Of a stretch of 64,000 bases of DNA, positions 27,538 through 37,059 are shown piece by piece. The stretch comes from CAWFKS01 sp963816435. GTDB taxonomy: Bacteria; Pseudomonadota; Alphaproteobacteria; Rhizobiales; Rhizobiaceae. The stretch lies in contig CAWFKS010000023.1 in the NCBI GenBank assembly GCA_963816435.1, positions 18,259 to 82,258 on the forward strand, read 5' to 3'. Both the position numbers and the translations under genes were made by a program. Each line of letters opens with the position of its first letter. Within the stretch, counting starts at the first letter, position 1. The notes under the pieces are model-generated. The model had not been told where the DNA came from, made no database searches, and saw only the letters and a list, made by a program, of their open reading frames with translations.

Positions 27538-28554
27538 GTGGCGGGAGGCGAACTCTTCGGGACGGCTCCCGGCGGCGAAGAGGTTCGTCGCGTCGAGATC
27601 GCGGGCGGAGGGTTGCGCGCGGCGATCCTGACCTACGGCGCGACCTTGCAGGACCTGCACCTCGAGGGTCACCCCGCACCGCTGGTGCTGGGCTTTCCCG
27701 AACTCGCCGACTATCTGGAATACGCGACCTTCTTCGGCGCGGTCGTCGGCCGCTATGCCAACCGTATCGCCGGCGGCCGCTTCATGATCGACGGGCAGCG
27801 TTTTCAGGCCGACACCAATGACGGAGCCAACATGCTGCACGGCGGCAGCGACGGGTTCTGGCACCGCCTCTGGACGCTGCGCGAGCACGGCGAGGACTTC
27901 GTCACGCTCGCACTCCACGACATGGACGGGGCGATGGGCTTTCCAGGAGCCGTGGACGTGTCGCTAACCTACCGGCTCCGCCAGCCGGGCACACTGGCTC
28001 TGGAGATCGAGGCGAGTTGCGACGAGCCGACGCTCGTCAATCTCGCCCACCACTCCTATTTCAATCTCGACGACGGCGGAGCGGGCGACGTGCTCGGCCA
28101 CCGTGTCATGCTGCCGGCCGGCGCCTACCTTCCGGTCGACGGCGAGAGCATCCCGACGGGGGTGGTGCAGCCGGTCGACGGCACCGACTTCGATTTCCGC
28201 CACGCCCGGGCGATCCGCCGCGGGGCGGACGGGGCGCAGGTGCCCTACGACCACAATTTCTGCGTGGCGGCCGAACGTGGGCCGATGCGCCAGCACGCCT
28301 GGGTGCAAGGCGGCAGTTCGGGCGTGGAGATGGAGGTCTGGTCGAGCGAGCCCGGCCTCCAGTTCTACATCGGCCACAAGATCGAGCCCGGACCGGCCGG
28401 AAATATCGGCGCGCCTTACAGCGCCTTCGCCGGCTTCGCCATGGAGCCGCAGGTCTGGCCGGATTCGCCGAACCGCTCCTATTTTCCGCAAGCCGTGCTT
28501 CGGCCGGGCGAGACCTATCGCCAGCAGACGGAATACCGCTTCCGGCTGGACTGA
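27538..28554 (+). CDS. galM: aldose 1-epimerase
   Basis: A 338-residue galactose mutarotase-type enzyme that interconverts the alpha and beta anomers of aldoses. The catalytic residues are visible: His in NLAHHSYFNLDD and Glu in AGFAMEPQVWPDSPN. The substrate-binding region GANMLHGGSDGFWHRLW is also conserved. The start is the GTG at 27538, seven bases after the gabD stop; no better ATG is near. It converges on kdgK, another sugar gene, with a 9-base gap. Confidence 0.92.
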   Translation: MAGGELFGTAPGGEEVRRVEIAGGGLRAAILTYGATLQDLHLEGHPAPLVLGFPELADYLEYATFFGAVVGRYANRIAGGRFMIDGQRFQADTNDGANMLHGGSDGFWHRLWTLREHGEDFVTLALHDMDGAMGFPGAVDVSLTYRLRQPGTLALEIEASCDEPTLVNLAHHSYFNLDDGGAGDVLGHRVMLPAGAYLPVDGESIPTGVVQPVDGTDFDFRHARAIRRGADGAQVPYDHNFCVAAERGPMRQHAWVQGGSSGVEMEVWSSEPGLQFYIGHKIEPGPAGNIGAPYSAFAGFAMEPQVWPDSPNRSYFPQAVLRPGETYRQQTEYRFRLD

Positions 28555-28563
28555 GCGGCAAGC

Positions 28564-29490
28564 CTATCCGAAGGCTTCCCTCAACCTGTCGAAAGGCGCC
28601 AGCGCGCCGCGCACCCTCACGGTGGCGGCGGCGACACGGTGGGCGCGCGCAGTCGCGGCTTCCGGCGCGTCTCCGAGCAGGCGGGCGGCGAGATAGCCGC
28701 CGTTGAAGGCATCGCCCGCGCCGGTCGAATCGAGCGCGTCGGCGACGAGCAGGGCGGCGACGTGCCGCGCCTCGCCGCCGGCGCTGGAAAACGCGTCCTC
28801 CGGCCCGTTCTTGACGACGACTTCCGCGACGCCTGCTGCATGCAGCCTGCCGGCCGCATCGCTTGCCGTCTCGTCGCCGAACAGGTCGCGCTCGTCGCTG
28901 AGCGTCGGCAAGGCGATGTCGGTCACGCGCAGCGCTTCGGCGACCGCCGCGCGAGCCGCTTCCGGCGAGGCCCACAGGCGAGGCCGGTAGTTCGGATCGA
29001 AGGCGATGCGCGCACCGGCCTCGCGCGCGGCTGCCAGCGCCTCCAGCAGGGTTTTTCGCGACGCGTCGTCGAGAATTGCCAGAGTGATTCCGGAAAAGTA
29101 GATAAGCGCCCGGTTTTCAAGGCTTTTCGTCAACGCGACTGGGTCGGAGGCGAGCTGGCGTGCAGCCGAATCGCCGCGCCAGTAGGTGAACGAGCGCTCC
29201 CAGCCCTCCAAGGTGATCGCGTAAAGGCCAGGACGGGCGCCGGCGATGGTCGGGCTGGCGGCGGTGCCGATGCCCGCGGCGCGCATGAAGGCGATCTGCT
29301 CGTGCGAGAAAGGATCGTCGCCGAAGGCGGTGACGAAATCTGCGGCGACCGCGTCGGGCAGCAGCGCACGCAGCGCCCAGAGCGTGTTGAACGTGTCGCC
29401 GGCATGGCCGAGCGTCCACAGCCCGTCGCCGGCCGCCGAAAGCTCCAGCATCGCTTCGCCGACGGCGGCGACGCCATTCTCATGCGCCAC
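28564..29490 (-). CDS. kdgK: 2-dehydro-3-deoxygluconokinase (PfkB family)
   Basis: A 308-residue sugar kinase that phosphorylates 2-keto-3-deoxygluconate in the Entner-Doudoroff/uronate branch. It shows the PfkB C-terminal signature DSTGAGDAFNGGYLAA with the catalytic Asp, and the N-terminal AVGEAMLELSA with GHAGDTFNTLWAL. The GTG at 29490 is chosen because GGGAGAAAG precedes it at good spacing and it begins at the conserved region. Other PfkB kinases (fructokinase, tagatose kinase) are possible; the match of the N-terminal block favours KdgK. Confidence 0.85.
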   Translation of the reverse strand: MAHENGVAAVGEAMLELSAAGDGLWTLGHAGDTFNTLWALRALLPDAVAADFVTAFGDDPFSHEQIAFMRAAGIGTAASPTIAGARPGLYAITLEGWERSFTYWRGDSAARQLASDPVALTKSLENRALIYFSGITLAILDDASRKTLLEALAAAREAGARIAFDPNYRPRLWASPEAARAAVAEALRVTDIALPTLSDERDLFGDETASDAAGRLHAAGVAEVVVKNGPEDAFSSAGGEARHVAALLVADALDSTGAGDAFNGGYLAARLLGDAPEAATARAHRVAAATVRVRGALAPFDRLREAFG

Positions 29491-29571
29491 GATCTTTCTC
29501 CCGCTCAGGTGCGAAAGCCGCATAGCACGGGAGAAGCGGACCGGCAAACGCCGCGGCAAGGCGCCGCGCGC

Positions 29572-30030
29572 TCAACGGTCCTTGACCGTCTCCATGGCGA
29601 CGAAGGTGGAGGTCTGCGCCACGTGGGGCAGTGCCGAGATACGCTCCGACAGCACCCGGCGATAGGCGCCGATGTCGCGGGTGCGGACCTTGAGCAGGTA
29701 GTCGAACGAACCGGCGATCATGTGACACTGCTCGACCTCCGGCACGGCGACCACGGCGCGGTTGAAACCGTCGAGCGCCGCAGCCCTCGTATCGGACAGC
29801 TTCACCTGCACGAAGGCAACATGGCCTTCGCCGATTCGCTCGCGGTCGACGAGCGCCGCATAGCCGCGGATGAAGCCGTCCTTTTCCAGGCGCCGCACAC
29901 GGGCGGCGACCGGCGTCTTCGACAGGCCGACCAGCTTGCCGAGTTCGGCCATCGACAGGCGCGCCTCGCCCGATAACGCGGCAAGGATGTTGCGGTCGAT
30001 GCGGTCCAGTTCACCTGTTTCACCAGCCAT
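29572..30030 (-). CDS. putR: Lrp/AsnC-family regulator, probably of putA
   Basis: A 152-residue Lrp-type regulator with an N-terminal helix-turn-helix (LDRIDRNILAALSGEARLSMAELGKLVGLSKTPVAARVRRLE) and a C-terminal RAM ligand domain (VPEVEQCHMIAGSFDYLLKVRTRD). It lies divergent from putA with a 143-base gap. This is the arrangement of PutR in other alphaproteobacteria, where it activates putA in response to proline; here the assignment rests on that position. The ATG at 30030 directly precedes the DNA-binding domain. Confidence 0.85.
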   Translation of the reverse strand: MAGETGELDRIDRNILAALSGEARLSMAELGKLVGLSKTPVAARVRRLEKDGFIRGYAALVDRERIGEGHVAFVQVKLSDTRAAALDGFNRAVVAVPEVEQCHMIAGSFDYLLKVRTRDIGAYRRVLSERISALPHVAQTSTFVAMETVKDR

Positions 30031-30173
30031 GACACTCCGCTCGATCCGTTTAAGGCCTGAAGCTTGGGTATTTCGGCCTGGATCATCCAGCATTTCGGTC
30101 GCCGCGGCAATTCGCGATATGATAGGCAGGATTCGCCCAATGCCGGCCGGTCATATTCGAGGGACCACGCGCC

Positions 30174-33100
30174 ATGCCGACGAGTTCTTCCGCCAGTTCG
30201 CGCGAAGCGATCCGCGACCACTACCTGCCGGACGAGGGGGCGGTCCTCGACCGGCTGATCGCGACCGCCGACCTGAATCCGGAGCGACGTTCTGCGATTT
30301 CCGCGCGCGCCGTCGAACTGGTGAAGGCGGTGCGCAAATCGTCCGACCCGCGCCTGATGGAGGCGTTTCTTTCCGAATACGGCCTGTCGACGCAGGAGGG
30401 CGTGGCGCTCATGTGCCTCGCCGAGGCGCTGCTTCGCGTGCCCGACGCCGAGACGGTCGACGAGCTGATCCGCGACAAGATCGCGCCGCACGACTGGTCG
30501 GCGCATTCGGGCGATTCCAGTTCGATCTTCGTCAACGCCTCGACATGGGCGCTGATGCTGACGGGCCGGGTGCTCGACGAGGGCGAGGGCGGCATCGAGC
30601 GCACGCTGCGCGGCATGGTGCGCAGGCTGGGCGAACCCGTGATCCGCACCGCCGTCGGCGCGGCCATGCGCGAGATGGGCGAGCAGTTCGTGCTCGGCCG
30701 CACGATCGAGGAGGCCGTCAGGCGCGGTCGTCCGATGGCGGCGAAGGGCTATCTCTATTCCTACGACATGCTGGGCGAGGCGGCGCGCACCGAGGCCGAT
30801 GCGCGGCGCTACTTCCGCTCGTACAAGGAAGCGATCCTGGCGCTCGACAGCGGCGCCACCAGCCCCGACATCGCCCGCAATCCGGGCATCTCGGTCAAGC
30901 TGTCGGCGCTCCATCCACGCTACGAGATGGGGCAGAAGGACAACATGCTGCCGGTCATGGTGGAGCGGCTGTCGGCGCTTTGCCATGCGGCGCATTCGGC
31001 CCGGATGGGGCTCAACATCGATGCCGAGGAGGCCGACCGGCTGGACCTTTCGCTCGACGTGATCGAGCAGGTGCTCGCGGCCGACGAATTCGCCGACTGG
31101 AACGGTTTCGGCGTGGTTGTGCAGGCCTATGGCCCGCGTGCGGCGCCGGTGATCGACTGGCTCTACGCGCTTGCCGGGAGGCTCGACCGGCGCATCATGG
31201 TGCGGCTGGTGAAGGGCGCCTACTGGGACACCGAGATCAAGCGGGCGCAGGTACTGGGTCTCGACGGCTATCCGGTGTTCACGCGCAAGGCGAACACGGA
31301 TGTCTCCTACATCGCCTGCGCGAAAAAGCTGCTCGGCATGACCGACCGCCTTTACCCGCAGTTCGCCACCCACAATGCCCACACGGTCGCGGCGATCCTG
31401 GACATCGCGGGGACGGAGCGAAGGGCGTTCGAGTTCCAGCGCCTGCACGGGATGGGCGAGGCGCTGCACGAGACGGTGCGCAAGGCAGAGGGCACGCGCT
31501 GCCGCATCTACGCGCCGGTGGGGCGGCATGCGGACCTCCTCGCCTATCTGGTGCGGCGGCTGCTCGAAAACGGCGCCAACTCCTCCTTCGTTCACCAGAT
31601 CGTCGACGACGACGTCAGCCCCGACGAGATCGCGCGAGATCCCTTCGCCACGGTGGAAGCACAGAGGGAGGCCGAGAACCCGGCCATCTTGCATCCGTCG
31701 AAGATATTCCTGCCGGCCCGCATGAACTCGAAGGGCTGGGACCTCACCGATCCGGTCACGCTTTCGCAGACTTTTTCGGCGCGCAAGCGGTTTGCGGCCC
31801 CTTATCGCTGGCAGGCGGGCGAGGAAGGCAGAGGCACGCCACGGGAAGTCGTCAATCCCGGCCGCACCGACGAAATCGTCGGCACGGTTCACGAGGCCGA
31901 CGCCGACATTGTGTCGGCGGCGGTTGGACGGGCGGGCGAAGCGCAGCCGGCATGGGCGGCTCGTCCGGTCGCCGAGCGATCGGCCATCCTTCGGCGCGTC
32001 GCCGACCTCTACGAGGAACACGCCGTCGAGTTCTTCGCGCTGTGCTGTCGCGAGGCCGGCAAGACGCTGGCCGATGCGGTGGCGGAGGTGCGCGAGGCGG
32101 CGGATTTCCTGCGCTACTACGCCAACGAGGCGCCGCGTGCGGAAATCCACACCGAGGCGCGGGGCGTCATCGCCTGCATCTCGCCGTGGAATTTTCCGCT
32201 GGCCATCTACACCGGCCAGATCGCCGCGGCACTCGCCACCGGCAACGCGGTGATCGCAAAGCCCGCCGAGCAGACGCCGCTGATCGCAGCCCGCGCGGCC
32301 GCACTGATGCACGAAGCCGGGGTGCCCGACGACGTGCTGCAGCTTGTGCCGGGCGACGGCGAAGCTGTCGGTGCGCCGCTGACCGCCGATCCGCGCATCG
32401 CCGGCGTGTGCTTCACCGGCTCGACGCAGGTGGCGCGGACCATCGAGCGGCAGCTCGCCGAGACCGCGTCGCCCGACGCCATGCTGATCGCGGAAACCGG
32501 CGGGCTCAACGCGATGATCGTCGATTCCACCGCCCTGCCGGAGCAGGCGGTGCGCGACATCGTCGCCTCGGCCTTCCAGAGCGCGGGGCAGCGCTGTTCG
32601 GCGCTCAGAATCCTCTACGTGCAGAAGGACGTGGAGAAGAAGGTGGTCGACATGCTGATCGGCGCCATGCAGGCGTTGACGATCGGCGATCCCTGGCTGC
32701 TTTCGAGCGATGTCGGCCCGCTGATCGACGAGGACGCGCTGCGGGACATCGGCGACTACTGCGCGAAGATGGAAGCCGACGGCCGGCTGATGGCAAAGCT
32801 CGAGCCGCCCGATGGCGGGCGCTATCTGGCGCCGCACATCTTCCGCGTTTCAGGCATCGGCGAAATGGAGCGCGAGGTGTTCGGCCCGGTGCTGCACGTG
32901 GCGAGCTTCGCAGCCGAGGACATCGACCGTGTGATCGCCGACATCAACGCGAGGGGCTACGGGCTGACGTTCGGCCTGCACACGCGCATCGAGGCGCGCG
33001 TGCAGCACGTCGTCGACGAGATCCGCGCCGGCAACATCTACGTCAACCGCAACCAGATCGGCGCGATCGTCGGTTCGCAGCCGTTCGGCGGCGAGGGCCT

Positions 33101-33780
33101 GTCCGGGACCGGGCCGAAAGCGGGCGGCCCGCTCTATCTGCGCCGCTTCCGCAAGACCGAGGTGAGCGGCGAGAAGCCGGCCGAAGCGACCGCGATCACC
33201 GCTCGAGACGCTGCGCGAGGCGATGCCGGACGCCGGCAACTGGGCGGCCAATCCGGACCGCATCGCGGTGTTGCGGAAACATCTGCGGGGCAGGGGCGGC
33301 GAAGCGCTGTCTGCGGCGGCCGGTCTCGATTTCGGGCCGATCGACCTGCCCGGGCCGACCGGCGAATCGAACACGCTGGTGCTGGTGCCGCGCGGCCGGG
33401 TGCTGGCGCTCGGCCCGGATGCCGAGACGCTGCTCGCCCAGGTCGTGCAGGGGCTGGGTGCTGGCAATTCCGTGCTGGCCGTGGCGCCGGGCGCGGCCGA
33501 AACGCTGCGACCACTGATCGGCAAAGGCCTGCCGCTGGCGGCGTTCGACGGCACCGTGACGCCCGAAGCGCTCGGCGATCTCGACATCGACATGGCGGCG
33601 ATCTCGGCGGACGAGGGGACACTGCGCGAGGTGCGCCGCGCGCTGGCGGCACGCGAAGGGCCGATCGTGCGGCTGATTGCCACCGTCATCAACCCATCGG
33701 CCTATGTGCACGAGCACTCGATCTGCGTCGACACGACGGCGGCCGGCGGCAACGCGACGCTGCTGGCGGCAACGTCATGA
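30174..33780 (+). CDS. putA: bifunctional proline dehydrogenase/P5C dehydrogenase PutA, frameshifted near the end
   Basis: PutA oxidises proline to glutamate in two steps with FAD and NAD at the membrane. The rebuilt product is about 1201 residues. The FAD-dependent proline dehydrogenase barrel spans about residues 150-470 (GISVKLSALHPRYE, VRLVKGAYWDTEIKRAQ, FATHNAHT). The P5C dehydrogenase domain follows at about 550-1000 (ISPWNFPLAIYTGQIAAAL, Glu in IAETGGLNAM, Cys in SAGQRCSALRILY). A C-terminal ALDH-superfamily-like domain continues after a frame change at about 33200 (extra base before LETLREAMPDAGNW). There is no N-terminal ribbon-helix-helix, so PutA is not its own repressor; the divergent Lrp gene fits. 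Confidence 0.94.
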
Positions 33781-33786
33781 AGAAGG

Positions 33787-34101
33787 TCAGGCGCCTTCCA
33801 CCGAGGTAAACCCCTCGAAGACCGGATGGCCGACATACTGCGCCTTGCCGGAGCCGGCGTTCTTGTGGGCGTCGCGGAAATTCTGCGATTTCGTCCAGGC
33901 GAGGAAGTCGGCCTCGCTGTCCCAGATCGTGTGCGAGGCGAACAGCGTGTAGTCCTCCGCCTCGTTGAGAGGGCCGCGCAGCAGGTGGAACTGGCGAAAG
34001 CCCGTCATCTGCGAGAGGCTCGAATCGCGGTTCTTCCAGATTTCCTCGAAGGCGTCTTCCGAACCCCGACGCACCTTGAAGCGATTCATCGCGACGAACA
34101 T
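33787..34101 (-). CDS. antibiotic-biosynthesis-monooxygenase-fold protein, IsdG/HmuQ-like haem degrader
   Basis: A 104-residue ABM-fold protein. It has the residues linked to IsdG-type haem oxygenases: Asn in MNRFKV near the start, Trp in FLAWTKSQNF and His in FRDAHKNAG. It closely resembles the rhizobial HmuQ-type enzymes that free iron from haem. The start MFVAMNRFKV at 34101 gives the family length. It lies 246 bases downstream of the iron regulator rirA on the same strand, and a candidate RirA box sits in that gap, which supports an iron role. No haem transporter genes are in the window. Confidence 0.85.
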   Translation of the reverse strand: MFVAMNRFKVRRGSEDAFEEIWKNRDSSLSQMTGFRQFHLLRGPLNEAEDYTLFASHTIWDSEADFLAWTKSQNFRDAHKNAGSGKAQYVGHPVFEGFTSVEGA

Positions 34102-34293
34102 GCCAATCTCCTGCTGTCTATGGGCGTCGGCGACCGGCGCGCCGCGAGGCGTGCCTGGCCGTTTGCGATCGTGCCCGCGGTCCGACCGTGGCTTCCACAT
34201 GAAAACGAAAATGTCGCTGGCTGGCCGTGCGCTCGCTGGCAATGCGACGGCCAGGCGTGTGCTGCCGACCGTCGCTGCGATGCGTATTAAAGC

Positions 34294-34308
34294 TGACCGT
34301 TCTTGTCA
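34294..34308. promoter_or_regulatory. candidate IRO box upstream of the haem-monooxygenase gene
   Basis: TGACCGTTCTTGTCA fits the RirA operator consensus TGA-N9-TCA. On the minus strand it overlaps a TTGACA -35-like hexamer, about 190 bases upstream of the monooxygenase start. Binding of RirA there would block that promoter when iron is plentiful. Confidence 0.6.
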
Positions 34309-34347
34309 ACAAATCTCGGTCGCGCCGGTGCCGGCCGGATCCGCACG

Positions 34348-34830
34348 TCAGTTGGCGAGCGTGGCTGCCGGCTGCGCCGCCGTCTTCGGCCGAGGCAGAT
34401 CGTCGATCCCCAAAAGGTTCGCCATCGATGGCCTGCTGGCGACCAGCGCCTCGATCGTGTGCGCCTCGAGGACCTCGAAGAACGCACCGAGCGCCTTGCG
34501 CAGCGCCTCGTTGAGGGAGCAGGAATCGACCAGCGGGCAGTCGGTGTCGGCCTCGAAGCACTCCGCCATGGCAAAGTTCTCCTCGGTGACGCGCACCACG
34601 TCGAACAGCGTGATCTCGCCCGCCGGCCGCGCCAGCCGGACGCCGCCGTGTCGGCCGCGCACGGTCTCGACCAGGCGGTTTTCGACCAGCGGCTGCAGGA
34701 TCTTGAACAGGAACAGTTCGGACACGTTATAGGCGGCGGCGATTTCCGGAATCCGGCTCAGCCTGTCGGGATTTGCCGCGCAATACATGAGGATCCGAAT
34801 GGCGTAGTTGGTCTGGCGCGTGAGCCGCAT
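34348..34830 (-). CDS. rirA: RirA, Rrf2-family iron-responsive repressor
   Basis: The 160-residue global iron regulator of rhizobia, which represses iron-uptake genes when it carries an Fe-S cluster. The Rrf2 winged helix opens the protein (MRLTRQTNYAIRILMYCAAN, then SELFLFKILQPLVENRLVETVRGRHGGVRL). The three Fe-S Cys are in AECFEADTDCPLVDSCSL, with RirA spacing rather than that of IscR or NsrR. The ATG is at 34830. A TGA-N9-TCA box lies about 70 bases upstream, consistent with autoregulation. The haem monooxygenase follows on the same strand. Confidence 0.95.
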   Translation of the reverse strand: MRLTRQTNYAIRILMYCAANPDRLSRIPEIAAAYNVSELFLFKILQPLVENRLVETVRGRHGGVRLARPAGEITLFDVVRVTEENFAMAECFEADTDCPLVDSCSLNEALRKALGAFFEVLEAHTIEALVASRPSMANLLGIDDLPRPKTAAQPAATLAN

Positions 34831-34899
34831 CGTGGGGCCTCTTCACATTCCCGGAGTTACCGCTACCTTAGAACAATTCCAGACAACGATGCAATAAGT

Positions 34900-34914
34900 T
34901 GAACCGCGAATTCA
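34900..34914. promoter_or_regulatory. candidate IRO box upstream of rirA
   Basis: TGAACCGCGAATTCA fits TGA-N9-TCA. It lies 70 bases before the rirA ATG, on the side of its promoter, and 164 bases before the divergent GNAT gene. It suggests that RirA controls its own gene and perhaps the neighbour. Confidence 0.6.
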
Positions 34915-35077
34915 GCTTTTTTCGCGCGGGCCGTGTCCGCGCAAAAGCCGAGTCCGCTCCGGTGCAATGCTGCATTGCGGAATCGGACCTTGCCAATCCT
35001 GCTGCGGCGCACAAAATAACGTATGTCGAGCGGCGACCGACTCGGGGAGGAGCCACAAAAAACGTGACAAGAAGAAG

Positions 35078-35626
35078 ATGCGAACTGCCTCTGACACATC
35101 GCCCGGCCTCACCGGCACAATTCGCCAGCTCCGGCCTTCGGACCTGAACAGGTTCAAGGATCATTTGCTGCGGCTCGACACCGAAAGCCGCCGTGACCGG
35201 TTCAACGGCCCCACCAACGACAGTTTCGTCGCAGCCTATGCGGACCGCTGCTTCCACGACGGCACGACAGTCGTCGGCTACGTGGAAGGCGATTGCGTAT
35301 TCGGTGCCGCCGAGTTGCACGAACGCTCCGAACGGCCGGAGCCGACCGCGGAAATCGCATTCAGCGTCGAGAAGGGGTTGCAGCATCGCGGCCTCGGCAG
35401 CCTGCTGTTCGAGCGGCTGATCGCGCACGCGCACGCGCTCGGCTATTCGCGCCTGCATGTCACAACCCATCCCAACAACGGCGCCATGAAGCGGCTGGCG
35501 CGCAAGTTCGAGGCGCATCTGAGCTTCGAGGACGGCGAGACGGTCGGCGTTATCGAGCTCGGCGACAGCGGCCTTGATCTTTTCGCGCTCGCCGCCCGCC
35601 ACCTGCCGGAACTGGCGGCACGCTAG
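35078..35626 (+). CDS. GNAT-family N-acetyltransferase
   Basis: A 182-residue cytosolic acetyltransferase. The N-terminal region TIRQLRPSDLNRFKDHLLRLDTESRRDRF resembles the GNAT group found at the end of some acyl-CoA synthetase/acetyltransferase proteins. The acetyl-CoA-binding motif A is QHRGLGSLLFERLIAHA, followed by VTTHPNNGAMKRLARKFEAH. The substrate is unknown. The ATG at 35078 follows the purine-rich GAAGAAG. It is divergent from rirA and shares a 247-base gap that contains a candidate IRO box. Confidence 0.88.
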   Translation: MRTASDTSPGLTGTIRQLRPSDLNRFKDHLLRLDTESRRDRFNGPTNDSFVAAYADRCFHDGTTVVGYVEGDCVFGAAELHERSERPEPTAEIAFSVEKGLQHRGLGSLLFERLIAHAHALGYSRLHVTTHPNNGAMKRLARKFEAHLSFEDGETVGVIELGDSGLDLFALAARHLPELAAR

Positions 35627-35702
35627 GGCGACGGTTGCCGTCCTTCCGGTTTGGGGTCGGACGTCCTAGATTCGTCGCAACGCGGCAATCAAGAGGACCG
35701 AC

Positions 35703-37010
35703 ATGCCAGACATCGAGGCGGGCACGCTCGCCGCGCGGGGCGCAGCGCCGTTGCCAGAGGCCGACGCCGCCAAGCTGACGGCGCTGAAACGGACCAAGGC
35801 GATCGCCGCGGGTGCGCTGGCGGTTTGCGTGGCCGTCTTTCTCACCGCGCGCGCCTTCGAGGCGCGCTGGCCGTGGCTCGGCTTCGTCGCCGCCTTCGCC
35901 GAGGCCGCGACGATCGGCGGGATCGCGGACTGGTACGCGGTGGTGGCGCTGTTCCGGCGGCCGCTCGGCCTGCCGATTCCGCACACCGCGATCATCCCCA
36001 GCAACCAGGAGCGTATCGCCGACAATCTCGGCCGCTTCATCGAGGCGAATTTCCTGGCGCCCGAGCCGGTGCGGCGCAAGCTCGAAGAGGTCGATTTCGC
36101 AGCTCTCGTCGCCGACTGGCTGGCCGACCGCCGGCGCGCCTCCGATCTGTCGGCGTTCGTCACCCGGCTGGTGCCGCAGATGCTTTCAGCTGTCGAAGGC
36201 TCCGGGCTGAAGGGTTTTTTCACGCAGCGGGCGCTGGACCGGCTCGAGAAGGTTCGGCTCGCGCCGCTGAGCGCCGACCTGCTCGCCGCCTTTACCGCTG
36301 GCCGGCGCCACCAGCAGCTGTTCGACGAACTGATGAAGGCGTTCGGCAGCCTGCTCAACGACGAAGAAGCGCTGGCGTTGCTGCGCGAGCGCATCCGCAG
36401 GGAGCTGCCGACGCTCGCCAACGTGTTCCGCGCGGATGCCTATCTGTTGAGGAAGATCATCAAGTCGGCCGCCAGGCTGATCGACGAGGCGGTGGCCGAT
36501 CCCGACCACGCGCTGCGGCTGGAGTTCGACCGGTTCGTGGCGAATTTCATCGATCAGCTTCGCGATTCTCCCGAATATGCGGAGCGGGCCGAGAAGCTGA
36601 AGCGCGACTTCCTGGCGCGGCCGGAACTGCGCGATCTCGGCAACGAGATGTGGGCGAGCCTGGCGCACTTCATCGAACAGGACACGCAGGCGGAGCACTC
36701 GCGCATTCGCGAGCATCTGGCGGACGCGCTGGTGGAGATCGGGCGGCAGCTCGCCCGCGACCCGCAGATCCGCGCCGACATGAACCAGGGCTTCGTCGTG
36801 GCGCTGGCGTCCTTTGTGGAGAACCAGAAGAGCGGCGTCTCCGACTTCATCTCCGATCAGGTGAGGGGCTGGGATCTCGGCCAGCTTACCCGGCTGATCG
36901 AACTCAATATCGGCCGCGACCTGCAATATATCCGCTTCAACGGCATGCTGGTCGGCGGTCTGGCGGGGCTTGGGCTCTACATCGCGGAGCGGCTCATCTT
37001 CACCAATTGA
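35703..37010 (+). CDS. DUF445 (YjiN-like) membrane-associated protein
   Basis: A 435-residue protein of the DUF445 family, whose function is unknown. It has an N-terminal helix (about residues 32-50) and the family signature AATIGGIADWYAVVALFRRPLGLPIPHTAIIP. A long soluble, mostly helical central region follows, with NQERIADNLGRFIEANFL, and a C-terminal hydrophobic segment (FNGMLVGGLAGLGLYIAERL) could anchor the other end. The topology suggests a large cytosolic or periplasmic helical loop between two anchors. It is an intact single gene 49 bases upstream of the hydroxyacid oxidase gene. Confidence 0.9.
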   Translation: MPDIEAGTLAARGAAPLPEADAAKLTALKRTKAIAAGALAVCVAVFLTARAFEARWPWLGFVAAFAEAATIGGIADWYAVVALFRRPLGLPIPHTAIIPSNQERIADNLGRFIEANFLAPEPVRRKLEEVDFAALVADWLADRRRASDLSAFVTRLVPQMLSAVEGSGLKGFFTQRALDRLEKVRLAPLSADLLAAFTAGRRHQQLFDELMKAFGSLLNDEEALALLRERIRRELPTLANVFRADAYLLRKIIKSAARLIDEAVADPDHALRLEFDRFVANFIDQLRDSPEYAERAEKLKRDFLARPELRDLGNEMWASLAHFIEQDTQAEHSRIREHLADALVEIGRQLARDPQIRADMNQGFVVALASFVENQKSGVSDFISDQVRGWDLGQLTRLIELNIGRDLQYIRFNGMLVGGLAGLGLYIAERLIFTN

Positions 37011-37059
37011 TGCCGGTGCGCGTCACGCCTAAACTCGCGGGCAAGACGGGGAGGAGACA

